Part shown: piece by piece, positions 17,777 to 25,884 of the stretch
Layout: each line of letters opens with the position of its first letter
Position numbering within the stretch: the first letter of the stretch is position 1
NCBI RefSeq assembly: GCF_030684185.1
Contig: NZ_JAUXOY010000014.1
Location: 94,001-158,000 of the forward strand
DNA from: Methylotenera sp.
Lineage (GTDB): Bacteria; Pseudomonadota; Gammaproteobacteria; Burkholderiales; Methylophilaceae
Direction of reading: 5' to 3'
Length of the DNA: 64,000 bases
The notes under the pieces: generated by a model
Seen by the model: the letters and a program-made list of their open reading frames with translations, nothing else
Told to the model about the DNA's origin: nothing
Databases searched by the model: none
Program-made: the position numbers and the translations under genes

Positions 17777-17794
17777 TGATATACATGTATATCA
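17777..17794 (+). promoter_or_regulatory. 18-bp palindromic operator upstream of toxin-antitoxin genes
   Basis: TGATATACATGTATATCA is a perfect palindrome ending 15 bases before the antitoxin ATG. Ribbon-helix-helix antitoxins bind such sites as dimers, so this is probably the autoregulatory operator. Confidence 0.75.
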
Positions 17795-17809
17795 AACTTG
17801 GAGATAAGT

Positions 17810-18034
17810 ATGTTAGCCATTAGATTACCTGAAGATATAGAAAATAGATTAGACGTTTTAGCCAAAGCAACAGGACGTACTAAAACATTTTATGCGCGTG
17901 AAGCTATTTTAGAGTATTTAGAAGATTTAGAAGATTTATATTTAGCCGAGCAAAGATTAGCTGATATTCAGGCTGGGCGTAGTAAAACTTACACTTTAGA
18001 TGAAGTTAAAAGTCGTTTAGAGCTAGCAGACTAA
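17810..18034 (+). CDS. ribbon-helix-helix antitoxin (RelB/StbD-like)
   Basis: A 74-aa antitoxin: MLAIRLPEDIENRLDVLAKATGR forms the ribbon and first helix, and FYAREAILEYLEDLEDLYLAEQRL the second helix and hinge, with a disordered toxin-binding tail. I start at the ATG at 17810 (GGAGAT six bases upstream) rather than the TTG in the track. The next gene starts at its last base. Confidence 0.92.
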   Translation: MLAIRLPEDIENRLDVLAKATGRTKTFYAREAILEYLEDLEDLYLAEQRLADIQAGRSKTYTLDEVKSRLELAD

Positions 18035-18303
18035 TGCGTTGGAAAGTTATTGTAGATGATAAAGTTTTTAAAATGCTACAAAAGCTTGATAAGCCAGTAA
18101 CAGCACGCATTATTGACTTTATTGAAAACTGGTTGGCAGCGGCTGAAAATCCAAGAATACTTGGTGCTGCACTGCAAGGTGCAAAATTGGGCGAATACTG
18201 GAAATATCGCGTTGGTGACTACCGTATCATCGCTAATATAGATGATAGCCAAATTACAATTACGGTGGTTAGAATTGGCAATCGAAAAGAAGTGTATCGC
18301 TAG
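18034..18303 (+). CDS. RelE/ParE-superfamily toxin
   Basis: An 89-aa toxin with LQGAKLGEYWKYRVGDYRIIANI and TVVRIGNRKEVYR, typical of the RelE/StbE branch; basic residues in the last strands are kept. One-base overlap with the antitoxin (TAATG) indicates coupling. Expected to be a ribosome-dependent RNase. Confidence 0.92.
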   Translation: MRWKVIVDDKVFKMLQKLDKPVTARIIDFIENWLAAAENPRILGAALQGAKLGEYWKYRVGDYRIIANIDDSQITITVVRIGNRKEVYR

Positions 18304-18349
18304 TTTTAGTCAACTTAACCCGCTAATCTCGTGCTGATAAGTTGAAAAT

Positions 18350-18770
18350 ATGAATCTATACCCCGTTACCGTAATCAATAATTTTTACGAAAACCCTGAT
18401 GCTATTTGACAATTCGCCTTAGCACAGCAGTATAAATTTCTCCATGAAGAAGGCGATATTGGCTATGTTTACCCTGGATGTAGAACAAAAGACTTAATAT
18501 GATTTAGATAGTGATTTACAAGAAAAAGTACTTAAAAAACTAGTTTCGGTATTTCATATTCCTGAGCATGATAGTATGCGCCGGGCGATTTCTTCAAGTT
18601 TTCAAAGTGTTTCAGAACAATATAGACAGGGTGTCATTCACACGGATAACAATACAATTTTTGCTGGAGTACTTTATTTAACACCGAATGCTCCACTCGA
18701 TTCTGCGGTGTACTTTAAAGCGTATAATTATTTGTTGCCAAATTTTGCCAAAGCATTTAGAGTATACGTT
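18350..18770 (+). pseudogene. degraded 2OG-Fe(II) oxygenase-like gene (DUF6445-type)
   Basis: Starts MNLYPVTVINNFYENPDAI, then an in-frame TGA, then QFALAQQYKFLHEEGDIGYV and YPGCRTKDL, a frameshift near 18500, and continues DLDSDLQEKVLKKLVSVFHI to VIHTDNNTIFAGVLYLTPNA, which keeps a His-x-Asp metal motif. The 3' end is truncated and runs open into the next antitoxin gene, so the track shows one fused ORF. Similar genes occur in phages and methylotroph or marine genomes, as far as I recall. Confidence 0.7.
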
Positions 18771-19016
18771 ATGAGCACTATGAATATTTCATTACCCGCA
18801 CCACTTAAAAACTTTGTTGATGAGCATGTCGCGGCAGCAGGTTACGGCACGTCTAGCGAATATGTCCGGGAATTAATACGTCGTGATCAAGACCGTTTGC
18901 ACTTACGTAGCTTGATAATTGAAGGCGCTAGTTCTTCAGTTGCTGGTGAGGCCGACAAACAGTATTTTTCTGATTTGCGCGCTGACATTAATAAACGATT
19001 AGCACAGCACGCCTAA
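18771..19016 (+). CDS. ParD-type antitoxin
   Basis: An 81-aa ribbon-helix-helix antitoxin: MNISLPAPLKNFVDEHVAAAGYGTSSEYVRELIRRD is the ParD/CopG DNA-binding domain. The track ORF begins at 18576, but its first 65 residues belong to the oxygenase pseudogene, so I start at MSTMNISLP. No clear ribosome site is present; initiation at the second ATG (18780) is possible. TAATG overlap with parE. Confidence 0.9.
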   Translation: MSTMNISLPAPLKNFVDEHVAAAGYGTSSEYVRELIRRDQDRLHLRSLIIEGASSSVAGEADKQYFSDLRADINKRLAQHA

Positions 19017-19342
19017 TGAAGAAGCTGGTTCGGCGTGCTCTAGCTGATGCTGATATTTTGGCTGCGCTGGATTATTACGTTGCTAACGCACCAGAATATG
19101 CACTTAGCTTTCTAGATGCTTTAGAGCATGCATACCAGCATATTCAAAAATTCCCTGCGACTGGCTCTCCACGTTACGCACATGAATTAGATTTGCCTGA
19201 ATTGCGTGTTTGGAGTTGCAATAAATTTCCGTATCTAGTCTTTTACGCTGAACATCCCAACCAAATTGAAATATGGCGAGTACTTCATAGCAGTCGTGAC
19301 ATTCCGATTTCGCTTCAGTTCGAAATCTTTACTAACGAATAG
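19016..19342 (+). CDS. ParE-type toxin
   Basis: A 108-aa protein with MKKLVRRALADADILAALDYYV, the PATGSPRYAHELDLPELRVW core and WRVLHSSRDIP, matching ParE/RelE-superfamily toxins. Members poison gyrase; the exact target here is not known. Directly coupled to parD. Confidence 0.9.
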   Translation: MKKLVRRALADADILAALDYYVANAPEYALSFLDALEHAYQHIQKFPATGSPRYAHELDLPELRVWSCNKFPYLVFYAEHPNQIEIWRVLHSSRDIPISLQFEIFTNE

Positions 19343-19343
19343 G

Positions 19344-19371
19344 GGAAATGGGGTCAGACTCGATTTAATTG
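19344..19371 (+). repeat. GGGGTCAGACTCGATTTAAT motif, copy 3
   Basis: AAATGGGGTCAGACTCGATT directly after the parE stop, one base different from the copies at 16707 and 17390. Confidence 0.65.
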
Positions 19372-19382
19372 GCTGCCAAGTT

Positions 19383-19407
19383 ATCGGGGCGGGTCGCCCC
19401 TCCTACA
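19383..19407 (-). repeat. REP half-element after ntrC
   Basis: CGGGGCGGGTCGCCCCTCCTACA: short stem plus the CTCCTAC box. Marks the right edge of the REP-rich island. Confidence 0.7.
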
Positions 19408-20796
19408 TTATTCTTCTATCCCAAGTTCCTGAATCTTCCGTGTGAGTGTATTGCGCCCCATGCCTAGCTGATTGGCGGCTTCAATACGGCGGCCGTGGGT
19501 ATGTTCCAGCGCCTTTACAATTAATATCCGTTCAAAAATTTGCGTGCGGGTTTCTAATACGTTTTGCTCGCCACGGTTCAGTGCATCCATGACTTCACTC
19601 GCGAGTGCATCTTGCCAAGAGAGGGCTGCGCTGGATTTACTGCTATCTTCTTTTAGTTCAGGCGGTAAATCAGCCACATCAATGTTTTGCCCGGGTGCCA
19701 TTACGGTTAGCCAGTGGCATACGTTTTCAAGCTGCCGTACATTGCCGCTCCAGTTCACGGCGCTTAAATATTTAAGTGCCGCAACCGATGGCTGCTTGGT
19801 TTCTACACCAAGCTCGGTAGCACTGTGTTGTAAAAAGTGTTTGATGAGTAATGGTATATCTTCACGGCGTTCGCGTAGCGCTGGCAACCTTAAGCGGATG
19901 ACATTCAGGCGGTGAAATAAGTCTTCACGAAATAAACCGTTTTTAACGCGCTCTTCTAAATCCTGATGGGTGGCAGCAATAATGCGTACATTCACTTTAA
20001 TGGGTTGGTGGCCGCCCACGCGGTAGAACTGCCCGTCACTTAGCACACGTAAAAGCCGCGTTTGCAAGTCTGGCGGCATGTCGCCGATTTCATCTAAAAA
20101 TAGTGTGCCGGTATCGGCTTGTTCAAATCGGCCGCGTCTTGCCGCTTGAGCACCAGTAAATGCGCCACGTTCGTGACCAAACAACTCTGATTCCAGCAAG
20201 TCTTTAGGGATTGCAGCGGTGTTAATGGCAATGAATGGCTTGTCGCCGCGCGGACTATGGCGGTGCAGTGCCCGCGCTACAAGCTCTTTACCGCTGCCTG
20301 ATTCGCCATTGATAAGTACAGTGGCATGTGAGCGACTTAAGCGGCCTATGGCTCTAAAAACCTCTTGCATGGCAGGCGCTTGACCAATAATCTCGGGTGT
20401 TTCTTCAATCGCTATCGTTTCTGGCGCTTGTCTGGTGCTTTCTTCCACTGCGCGTTTAATTACATCAATGGCTTGGTCAACATCAAATGGCTTTGCCAGA
20501 TATTCAAACGCACCACCCTGAAATGCAGCAACTGCGCTTTCTAAATCTGAATATGCCGTCATGATAATGACGGGAATATCAGGAAATTTTTGCTTGATTT
20601 CGCTTAAAAAATCCAATCCTGAGCCATTAGGCATACGGATATCACTGACCACAACTTGCGGCTGATCACGCTCTAGCGCGTTAAGTGCCTCGGCGACCGA
20701 TGCAAAGGTTTTAAATTCTAAGTCAGTGCGTGCCAGGGCTTTTTCAAACACCCAGCGGATTGATTTGTCGTCGTCGATGATCCAGATTGGTTTCAT
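19408..20796 (-). CDS. ntrC: nitrogen regulation response regulator NtrC
   Basis: Sigma-54-dependent activator of nitrogen genes, 462 aa. Receiver domain with phospho-acceptor Asp52 in [12 protein letters not shown]+ domain with Walker A GESGSGKE (164-171), the sigma-54 contact loop GAFTGA (211-216) and [11 protein letters not shown]-terminal Fis-type helix-turn-helix [24 protein letters not shown]. Lies downstream of ntrB on the same strand, separated by a REP pair. Expected to activate glnA nearby. Confidence 0.97.
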   Translation of the reverse strand: MKPIWIIDDDKSIRWVFEKALARTDLEFKTFASVAEALNALERDQPQVVVSDIRMPNGSGLDFLSEIKQKFPDIPVIIMTAYSDLESAVAAFQGGAFEYLAKPFDVDQAIDVIKRAVEESTRQAPETIAIEETPEIIGQAPAMQEVFRAIGRLSRSHATVLINGESGSGKELVARALHRHSPRGDKPFIAINTAAIPKDLLESELFGHERGAFTGAQAARRGRFEQADTGTLFLDEIGDMPPDLQTRLLRVLSDGQFYRVGGHQPIKVNVRIIAATHQDLEERVKNGLFREDLFHRLNVIRLRLPALRERREDIPLLIKHFLQHSATELGVETKQPSVAALKYLSAVNWSGNVRQLENVCHWLTVMAPGQNIDVADLPPELKEDSSKSSAALSWQDALASEVMDALNRGEQNVLETRTQIFERILIVKALEHTHGRRIEAANQLGMGRNTLTRKIQELGIEE

Positions 20797-20810
20797 ATTT
20801 ATCCTATTGT

Positions 20811-20869
20811 TTCGCGGCTACAAGCCGCTCCTACAGAAAGCTCATGTTGGAGCGGCTTGTAGCCGCGAA
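20811..20869 (-). repeat. REP pair between ntrB and ntrC
   Basis: TTCGCGGCTACAAGCCGCTC and its inverted copy with an 11-base loop. It would form a strong hairpin in the ntrBC transcript and could stabilise the upstream ntrB message or lower ntrC expression. Confidence 0.9.
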
Positions 20870-20883
20870 TGTTGTTATATTTA

Positions 20884-20937
20884 TTGCTTAATCACTTATT
20901 ACTTAATCACTTATTACTTACTTACTTATTGCTTACT
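20884..20937 (-). repeat. TAAG-rich tandem repeats at the ntrB stop codon
   Basis: Two 15-base copies of CTTAATCACTTATTA followed by CTTACTTACTTATTGCTTA. On the coding strand this is a run of TAAG and TAATAAG units in which the ntrB stop lies. Likely slippage-derived; it provides multiple tandem stop codons. Confidence 0.7.
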
Positions 20938-22020
20938 TGCAGCGGGCTTAATTGCTGATGTTTCTATCGGTAATAAAATGGTAAAGCAGGTGTTGCCCGG
21001 CACGCTTTCGCATTCAATCATGCCGTGGTGCTGGGTAATAAATGTTTGTGCAAGTGTTAAGCCTAGGCCTGAGCCACCTTCGCTGCCAGAAACCAGCGGG
21101 TAAAAAATACGGTCACGAATGTCCGCCGGAATGCCGGGACCGTTATCAATGATTTCAAGTTTAATTGCGACACGGTAACGCTTTCTGGCTAATGTGACTT
21201 GACGTTCCGCGCGCGTTCTAAAGGTAATCTGGCTAGCAGGTGTGTGGTGTGACTGCATGGCTTGTACCGCGTTGCGTGCAATGTTAAGCACTGCTTGTAT
21301 GAGCTTTTCACGGTCGCCAATTAACTCAGGCAAGCTTAGATCATAATCACGCTTAATAAGAACAGCTTTGGGCGATTCGGCCAACAATAAGCTTCGTACC
21401 CGCTCTAGCACCTCATGAATATTGGTTGGCTGATATTTAGGGGCGCGATGCGGTATCAGCAATCTATCCATCAGGGATTGCAGGCGATCAGCCTCTTTAA
21501 TAATCACTTGGGTGTATTCGCGCAAACTGGGTGACGGTAGTTCGTGTTCAAGTAATTGCGCAGCTCCACGCAGGCCACCGAGCGGATTGCGTATCTCGTG
21601 CGCGAGGTTTCGCAGTAATTCTGCGTTGGCCTGCTGTTGTATGAGCATGCGCTCTTCACGCGCTATGCGGAGCTGGGCGTCCATTTGCTGAAACTCAAGT
21701 ATCAAACAGGCATTGGGGTCATCAATCGGCGTGGCAGTGCAGGTGACGGCAAAAGAATGATGCCGATTGGTGGTGATGGTAAATTCGTGCTCTCGAAACG
21801 GGCTTTGCTGGGAAATGGCGTTTTTAATGGCCAGCATTAAAATTTCACAATCGGGAAATACATCACTTATCAGCATGCCGGTTACATGCGTGGAGCTAAA
21901 AGCAAAAATGATTTCAGCACCCGGATTGATGTATACCACACGGCGATTTTCATCGAGCAGGATGATTGCCGTAGCCAGATGCTCTAACCCGGCAAAATGA
22001 TTTGGTGTTGGTTGTACCAT
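20926..22020 (-). CDS. ntrB: nitrogen regulation sensor histidine kinase NtrB
   Basis: Cytoplasmic PAS-containing kinase/phosphatase that controls NtrC in response to PII. 364 aa: PAS domain (about 10-115), HisKA with His141 in NLAHEIRNPLGGLRGA, and HATPase with IARNAVQAM, DNGPGIP and GGSGLGLTLAQTF. No membrane segments, as expected for NtrB. Starts 148 bases after the DUF4124 gene's stop; cotranscription from the glnA side is possible. Confidence 0.96.
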   Translation of the reverse strand: MVQPTPNHFAGLEHLATAIILLDENRRVVYINPGAEIIFAFSSTHVTGMLISDVFPDCEILMLAIKNAISQQSPFREHEFTITTNRHHSFAVTCTATPIDDPNACLILEFQQMDAQLRIAREERMLIQQQANAELLRNLAHEIRNPLGGLRGAAQLLEHELPSPSLREYTQVIIKEADRLQSLMDRLLIPHRAPKYQPTNIHEVLERVRSLLLAESPKAVLIKRDYDLSLPELIGDREKLIQAVLNIARNAVQAMQSHHTPASQITFRTRAERQVTLARKRYRVAIKLEIIDNGPGIPADIRDRIFYPLVSGSEGGSGLGLTLAQTFITQHHGMIECESVPGNTCFTILLPIETSAIKPAASKQ

Positions 22021-22168
22021 TAAATTTGAACCATAGTAATATTAAACTAGTGCTTTCTAAGCGAGTTTATCAATGATAATACTATGATTAAAGCAAAAGA
22101 TAGACCAACTTTGAATGATGGCTATAATTTAAAGATTGCCGTTAAAATGCGGTAGGAAAAATAGGTTT

Positions 22169-22678
22169 TTAGCGAAGGTTATCAAGTTCTTTTTGCAAGA
22201 GTTTGATATTGTTTTCGTGGCTATCAACATCCGCTTGTAAGCTTTTCATTTTTTCCTGGAATTTTGGTACGTTGCGCATAGTTGCCCCATTTGCGGCTTT
22301 ATATACTTCAGGTTTAGATTCTCCCTCTGCATATGCTTTTTTGGCCTCTTCTAAAGCCACTTTTTCAGCATCAAGTTCACTTTGTAAAATATCCTGGCGC
22401 TTACTATCACGTTGGTTTTGTGTTTGCTTATCAACCCGAGGAAAACTTTCAGGCGTTGGACTACGCTTATTGGCAGAGGGGGCGCTGTCTGTGCCTTTGG
22501 GACGGCTGTTTGATATCGTGTTTGCATCAGGGTCAAAGTCCAGACGTGTTGCACCTTTTGTTTTGATGTTCGAATAGGTAATGCGCCCGTCAGCATCTAC
22601 GCGTTTGTAAATTTCAGCAAACGCACTCCCTGAAAAGGCAATAACAATGAGTGTGACTAAATACAGAGTTTTTTTCAT
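22169..22678 (-). CDS. DUF4124-domain periplasmic protein
   Basis: A 169-aa protein with a signal peptide (cleavage after SGSAFA), then a short DUF4124 domain (EIYKRVDADGRITYSNIKTKGA), a proline/serine-rich linker and a C-terminal coiled coil (LQSELDAEKVALEEAKKAYAEG, ENNIKLLQKELDNL). DUF4124 proteins commonly lie between glnA and ntrB in betaproteobacteria; their role is unknown. Confidence 0.85.
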   Translation of the reverse strand: MKKTLYLVTLIVIAFSGSAFAEIYKRVDADGRITYSNIKTKGATRLDFDPDANTISNSRPKGTDSAPSANKRSPTPESFPRVDKQTQNQRDSKRQDILQSELDAEKVALEEAKKAYAEGESKPEVYKAANGATMRNVPKFQEKMKSLQADVDSHENNIKLLQKELDNLR

Positions 22679-22793
22679 AGCAATAGTTTAGTAGAGTTGA
22701 CCAAGTTAGGCAATGCAGTTAACTAACGCCTGGGTTTAAGTGCGGGTTGACCTGGTGTGTTTGAACGTATTTATAGCTAAGTCAGCCCCAAAT

Positions 22794-22822
22794 AAAAAGG
22801 GGCGATATTATCGCCCCTTTTT
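22794..22822 (-). terminator. bidirectional rho-independent terminator after glnA
   Basis: AAAAAGGGGCGATATTATCGCCCCTTTTT: a 12-bp G/C-rich stem with flanking A5 and T5, so it can work on both strands. It separates glnA from the DUF4124-ntrBC genes. Confidence 0.92.
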
Positions 22823-22858
22823 AGTTACTATCTAGTTTATTTACTATCTAATCACAGC

Positions 22859-24268
22859 TTAGCAAGAGTAGTACAAACCAAACTCAACTGGGTGCGGCGT
22901 CATACGTACTTTGTTCACTTCTTCCATTTTCAATGCAATGTAAGCATCAATCCAGTCATTCGTAAATACGCCACCTTTGGTTAAGAATTCGCGGTCTTTA
23001 TCCAGCTCTGCCAATGCTTCTTCTAGCGAAGCGCATACAGTTGGGATTTTTGCATCTTCTTCAGCTGGTAGATGGTATAAATCTTTAGTTGCTGGTTCAC
23101 CCGGGTGAATCTTGTTTTGTACGCCATCTAAACCAGCCATTAGCAAGGCTGAGAAAGCCAGGTATGGGTTAGCGATTGGGTCTGGAAAGCGTGCTTCAAC
23201 GCGACGACCTTTGTCAGAATGCACAAAAGGAATGCGGATAGAAGCAGAGCGATTTTTAGCTGAGTAAGCCAATTTAACTGGTGCTTCAAAGTGTGGTACC
23301 AAGCGTTTGTATGAGTTAGTCCCCGGGTTGGTAATCGCATTCAGTGCTTTAGCATGTTTGATGATACCGCCGATGTAGTAAAGCGCGAACTCACTCAAAC
23401 CCGCATAGCCGTTGCCTGCAAACAGGTTTTTGCCATCTTTCCAAACGGATTGGTGAACGTGCATACCGCTACCGTTATCGCCTGCGAATGGTTTTGGCAT
23501 GAATGTCGCTGTTTTGCCGTAAGCGTGAGCTGTGTTCAGGATTACGTATTTTTGAATTTGCGTCCAGTCTGCGCGTTGCGTTAAGGTGCTGAATTTAGTA
23601 CCAATTTCACATTGGCCAGCCGTTGCAACTTCATGGTGATGCACTTCAACAGGCACGCCCATCGCTTCTAATGTCATACACATTGCTGAACGGATGTCAT
23701 GCAATGAATCGACTGGTGGCACCGGGAAGTAGCCGCCTTTAACACCTGGACGATGGCCAGTATTGCCGCCTTCAAATTTTTCGTTTGAAGACCAGGCGCC
23801 TTCTTCTGAGTTGATGCGCACTGAACTGCCGTTCATTGAAACATCCCATTGAATGCTGTCAAAAATGAAGAACTCTGGCTCTGGGCCAAAGTAAGCAGTG
23901 TCACCTAAACCGGTAGATTTTAAGTAGGCTTCAGCACGTTTTGCTAATGAACGTGGGTCACGCTCGTAGCCTTTGCCATCGGTTGGGTCAACCACATCGC
24001 AAGTCAAAACTAAAGTTGGCTCATCCATAAACGGGTCGATATTTGCAGTGGTTGGATCTGGCATCAATTGCATGTCTGATGCTTGAATGCCTTTCCAGCC
24101 GGCGATTGAAGAGCCATCAAATGCGTGGCCTTCAGTAAATTTATCTTCATTGAAGTGTGAAACAGGCACAGTAACGTGTTGTTCTTTACCGCGCGTATCA
24201 GTAAAACGAAAATCAACAAATTTAATGTCGTTATCGATGACTAATTTCATTACATTTTCCACTGACAT
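22859..24268 (-). CDS. glnA: glutamine synthetase, type I
   Basis: ATP-dependent synthesis of glutamine from glutamate and ammonia, the main ammonium-assimilation step. 469 aa, dodecameric class GSI-beta. Signatures: [17 protein letters not shown], the ATP site [16 protein letters not shown], and the adenylylation-site tyrosine in [21 protein letters not shown] before the ATG. Transcribed from the sigma-54 promoter upstream and closed by a strong terminator. Confidence 0.98.
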   Translation of the reverse strand: MSVENVMKLVIDNDIKFVDFRFTDTRGKEQHVTVPVSHFNEDKFTEGHAFDGSSIAGWKGIQASDMQLMPDPTTANIDPFMDEPTLVLTCDVVDPTDGKGYERDPRSLAKRAEAYLKSTGLGDTAYFGPEPEFFIFDSIQWDVSMNGSSVRINSEEGAWSSNEKFEGGNTGHRPGVKGGYFPVPPVDSLHDIRSAMCMTLEAMGVPVEVHHHEVATAGQCEIGTKFSTLTQRADWTQIQKYVILNTAHAYGKTATFMPKPFAGDNGSGMHVHQSVWKDGKNLFAGNGYAGLSEFALYYIGGIIKHAKALNAITNPGTNSYKRLVPHFEAPVKLAYSAKNRSASIRIPFVHSDKGRRVEARFPDPIANPYLAFSALLMAGLDGVQNKIHPGEPATKDLYHLPAEEDAKIPTVCASLEEALAELDKDREFLTKGGVFTNDWIDAYIALKMEEVNKVRMTPHPVEFGLYYSC

Positions 24269-24329
24269 TCAGAATCTCCTATTGTGGTGTGGGTCAGGAT
24301 TAAAAATTAAAATTTCAACTCAGTAGATT

Positions 24330-24346
24330 AGCAGGAAACGTGCCAA
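24330..24346 (-). promoter_or_regulatory. sigma-54 promoter of glnA
   Basis: On the minus strand, TTGGCACGTTTCCTGCT matches the sigma-54 consensus YTGGCACGRNNNTTGCW at all positions except two, with the invariant GG and GC correctly spaced. It lies about 60 bases before the glnA start codon; transcription would begin near 24320. Confidence 0.9.
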
Positions 24347-24404
24347 TCTGAAAAGACCAAACAGTGGCTTTTTTAAAGAAGTGTTAAAATACAAACCAAA
24401 ACTA

Positions 24405-24421
24405 AGCACTATATAGGTGCA
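24405..24421 (-). promoter_or_regulatory. NtrC-like enhancer site 1
   Basis: AGCACTATATAGGTGCA, 16 of 17 to the palindromic consensus TGCACYNNNNNRGTGCA, centred about 93 bases upstream of the inferred start. Confidence 0.85.
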
Positions 24422-24435
24422 CAGTGTGTAATTTA

Positions 24436-24452
24436 TGCACCAATAAAGTGCT
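24436..24452 (-). promoter_or_regulatory. NtrC-like enhancer site 2
   Basis: TGCACCAATAAAGTGCT, also one mismatch from consensus. Its centre is 31 bases (three helical turns) from site 1, the arrangement known from enterobacterial glnA. Confidence 0.85.
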
Positions 24453-24579
24453 GTAAAATTATTGGTTTGGGGAGTGATTATTTTTATATTTTTTTAGATG
24501 TGTTTTAGCTAAAAATATTGAATGTAAAATGTCAATGATGACATTCAGTAAAAAGTAAATTAATTGATAAGGTGAGTTT

Positions 24580-25029
24580 ATGAGTAATCAACAGAAAATT
24601 TTAGCTTTAGCTCAAAAGCGCGGTGCGGAAAATAATTTAACTTATGCAGGGGCATTGACACCGCGTGAGGCGTTTGAGTTGTTGCAGGAAAATCCTGAAG
24701 TACTGTTGGTTGATGTGCGTACGCAGGCAGAACTAGAGCTTGTAGGTCGGGTACCGAATGCCTTAAACCTTGAATGGGCGTTTTATCCAGGTATGGTAAA
24801 AAATCAGGATTTCGCCAAACAACTGGCTGAAAATGTAGATAAAAGCCTCACGGTGATATTTATGTGCCGCACTGGCGGACGTTCACATAATGCAGCGGTA
24901 GTGGCGCAGCAGCTGGGTTTTGTGAATGCTTATAATATGCTGGAAGGCTTTGAAGGCGAAGCAAACGAACTTAAACAACGGACATTGATTAATGGCTGGA
25001 AACATGCTGGCTTGCCTTGGACTAATTAA
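24580..25029 (+). CDS. rhodanese-like sulfurtransferase
   Basis: A 149-aa single-domain rhodanese. The fold begins with LTPREAFELLQENPEVLLVDVRTQAE, and the active-site loop is CRTGGRS with Cys96. An Asn-Leu-Glu-Trp segment (ALNLEWAFYPGM) is characteristic of a proteobacterial subgroup. No signal peptide. It ends three bases before aroE and probably shares its transcript. Substrate unknown. Confidence 0.9.
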   Translation: MSNQQKILALAQKRGAENNLTYAGALTPREAFELLQENPEVLLVDVRTQAELELVGRVPNALNLEWAFYPGMVKNQDFAKQLAENVDKSLTVIFMCRTGGRSHNAAVVAQQLGFVNAYNMLEGFEGEANELKQRTLINGWKHAGLPWTN

Positions 25030-25032
25030 TGC

Positions 25033-25866
25033 ATGACTGATCAATATGCAGTGATAGGCAACCCCATTGCGCATAGCAAATCGCCGTTGATACATGAAGC
25101 ATTTGCCAGGCAAACAGGGCAAGATATTAGCTATGAACGTATTCTTGCGCCGCTGGATGGTTTTGATGAAACAGTTCGTGAGCTAATTAAGCAGGGGTAC
25201 AAGGGTGTTAATGTGACTGTGCCTTTTAAGTTTGAGGCATTTCAATTGGCGAATCAGTATTCCAGTAGCGCTTTAGGTGCCGGCGCTGCCAATACATTAA
25301 GCTTTAAAAATCAAACTATAGCAGCGGACAATACCGATGGCGCCGGACTTGTGCGGGACGTTGAGCAGAATCTGAACGTGCAAATTGCAGGAAAACGAGT
25401 ATTACTCATTGGCGCTGGCGGTGCCGCTGAAGGAGTTCTTCAGCCTATGTTCAAATCAAAACCAAAATCAATCACAGTCGTTAATCGTACATTGGATAAG
25501 GCGATTGGGATGATTAAAAAAGTAGAGGCCCAATCACAATTTGGAAACACCATCTTGAGCGCCTGTACTTTTGAAGAGCTGCAAGGCCAGGCTTTTGATA
25601 TTGTTATCAATGCAACATCAGCTGGCTTAAATGATACAGCTTTACCTATACTCAATACCATTTTTGCTAAAGACTGTTTGGCCTATGACATGATGTATGG
25701 CCGAGAAACACTGTTTATAAAGTTGGCTAAAGATAATGGTGCACAAGTGGCAGATGGTTTAGGTATGCTGGTAGAACAGGCGGCTGAAGCTTTTTATATT
25801 TGGCGTGGTGTCCGCCCGGAAACACACAGCGTGATGCAGCAAATAAGAAATTTGTCCCAGCTTTAA
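25033..25866 (+). CDS. aroE: shikimate dehydrogenase
   Basis: NADP-dependent reduction of 3-dehydroshikimate to shikimate. 277 aa, with the N-terminal substrate motif VIGNPIAHSKSP, the catalytic lysine in VNVTVPFK, Asp in DNTDGAG, and the nucleotide-binding GAGGAAEG. Follows the rhodanese gene closely and is followed by mtgA after 18 bases. Confidence 0.97.
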   Translation: MTDQYAVIGNPIAHSKSPLIHEAFARQTGQDISYERILAPLDGFDETVRELIKQGYKGVNVTVPFKFEAFQLANQYSSSALGAGAANTLSFKNQTIAADNTDGAGLVRDVEQNLNVQIAGKRVLLIGAGGAAEGVLQPMFKSKPKSITVVNRTLDKAIGMIKKVEAQSQFGNTILSACTFEELQGQAFDIVINATSAGLNDTALPILNTIFAKDCLAYDMMYGRETLFIKLAKDNGAQVADGLGMLVEQAAEAFYIWRGVRPETHSVMQQIRNLSQL

Positions 25867-25884
25867 AAAAATAGAATAAAAACG

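Noticed and set aside
18576-19016. Single 146-aa protein from the ORF track
   Set aside because: The first 65 residues continue the oxygenase pseudogene frame; only the last 81 form a complete ParD antitoxin.
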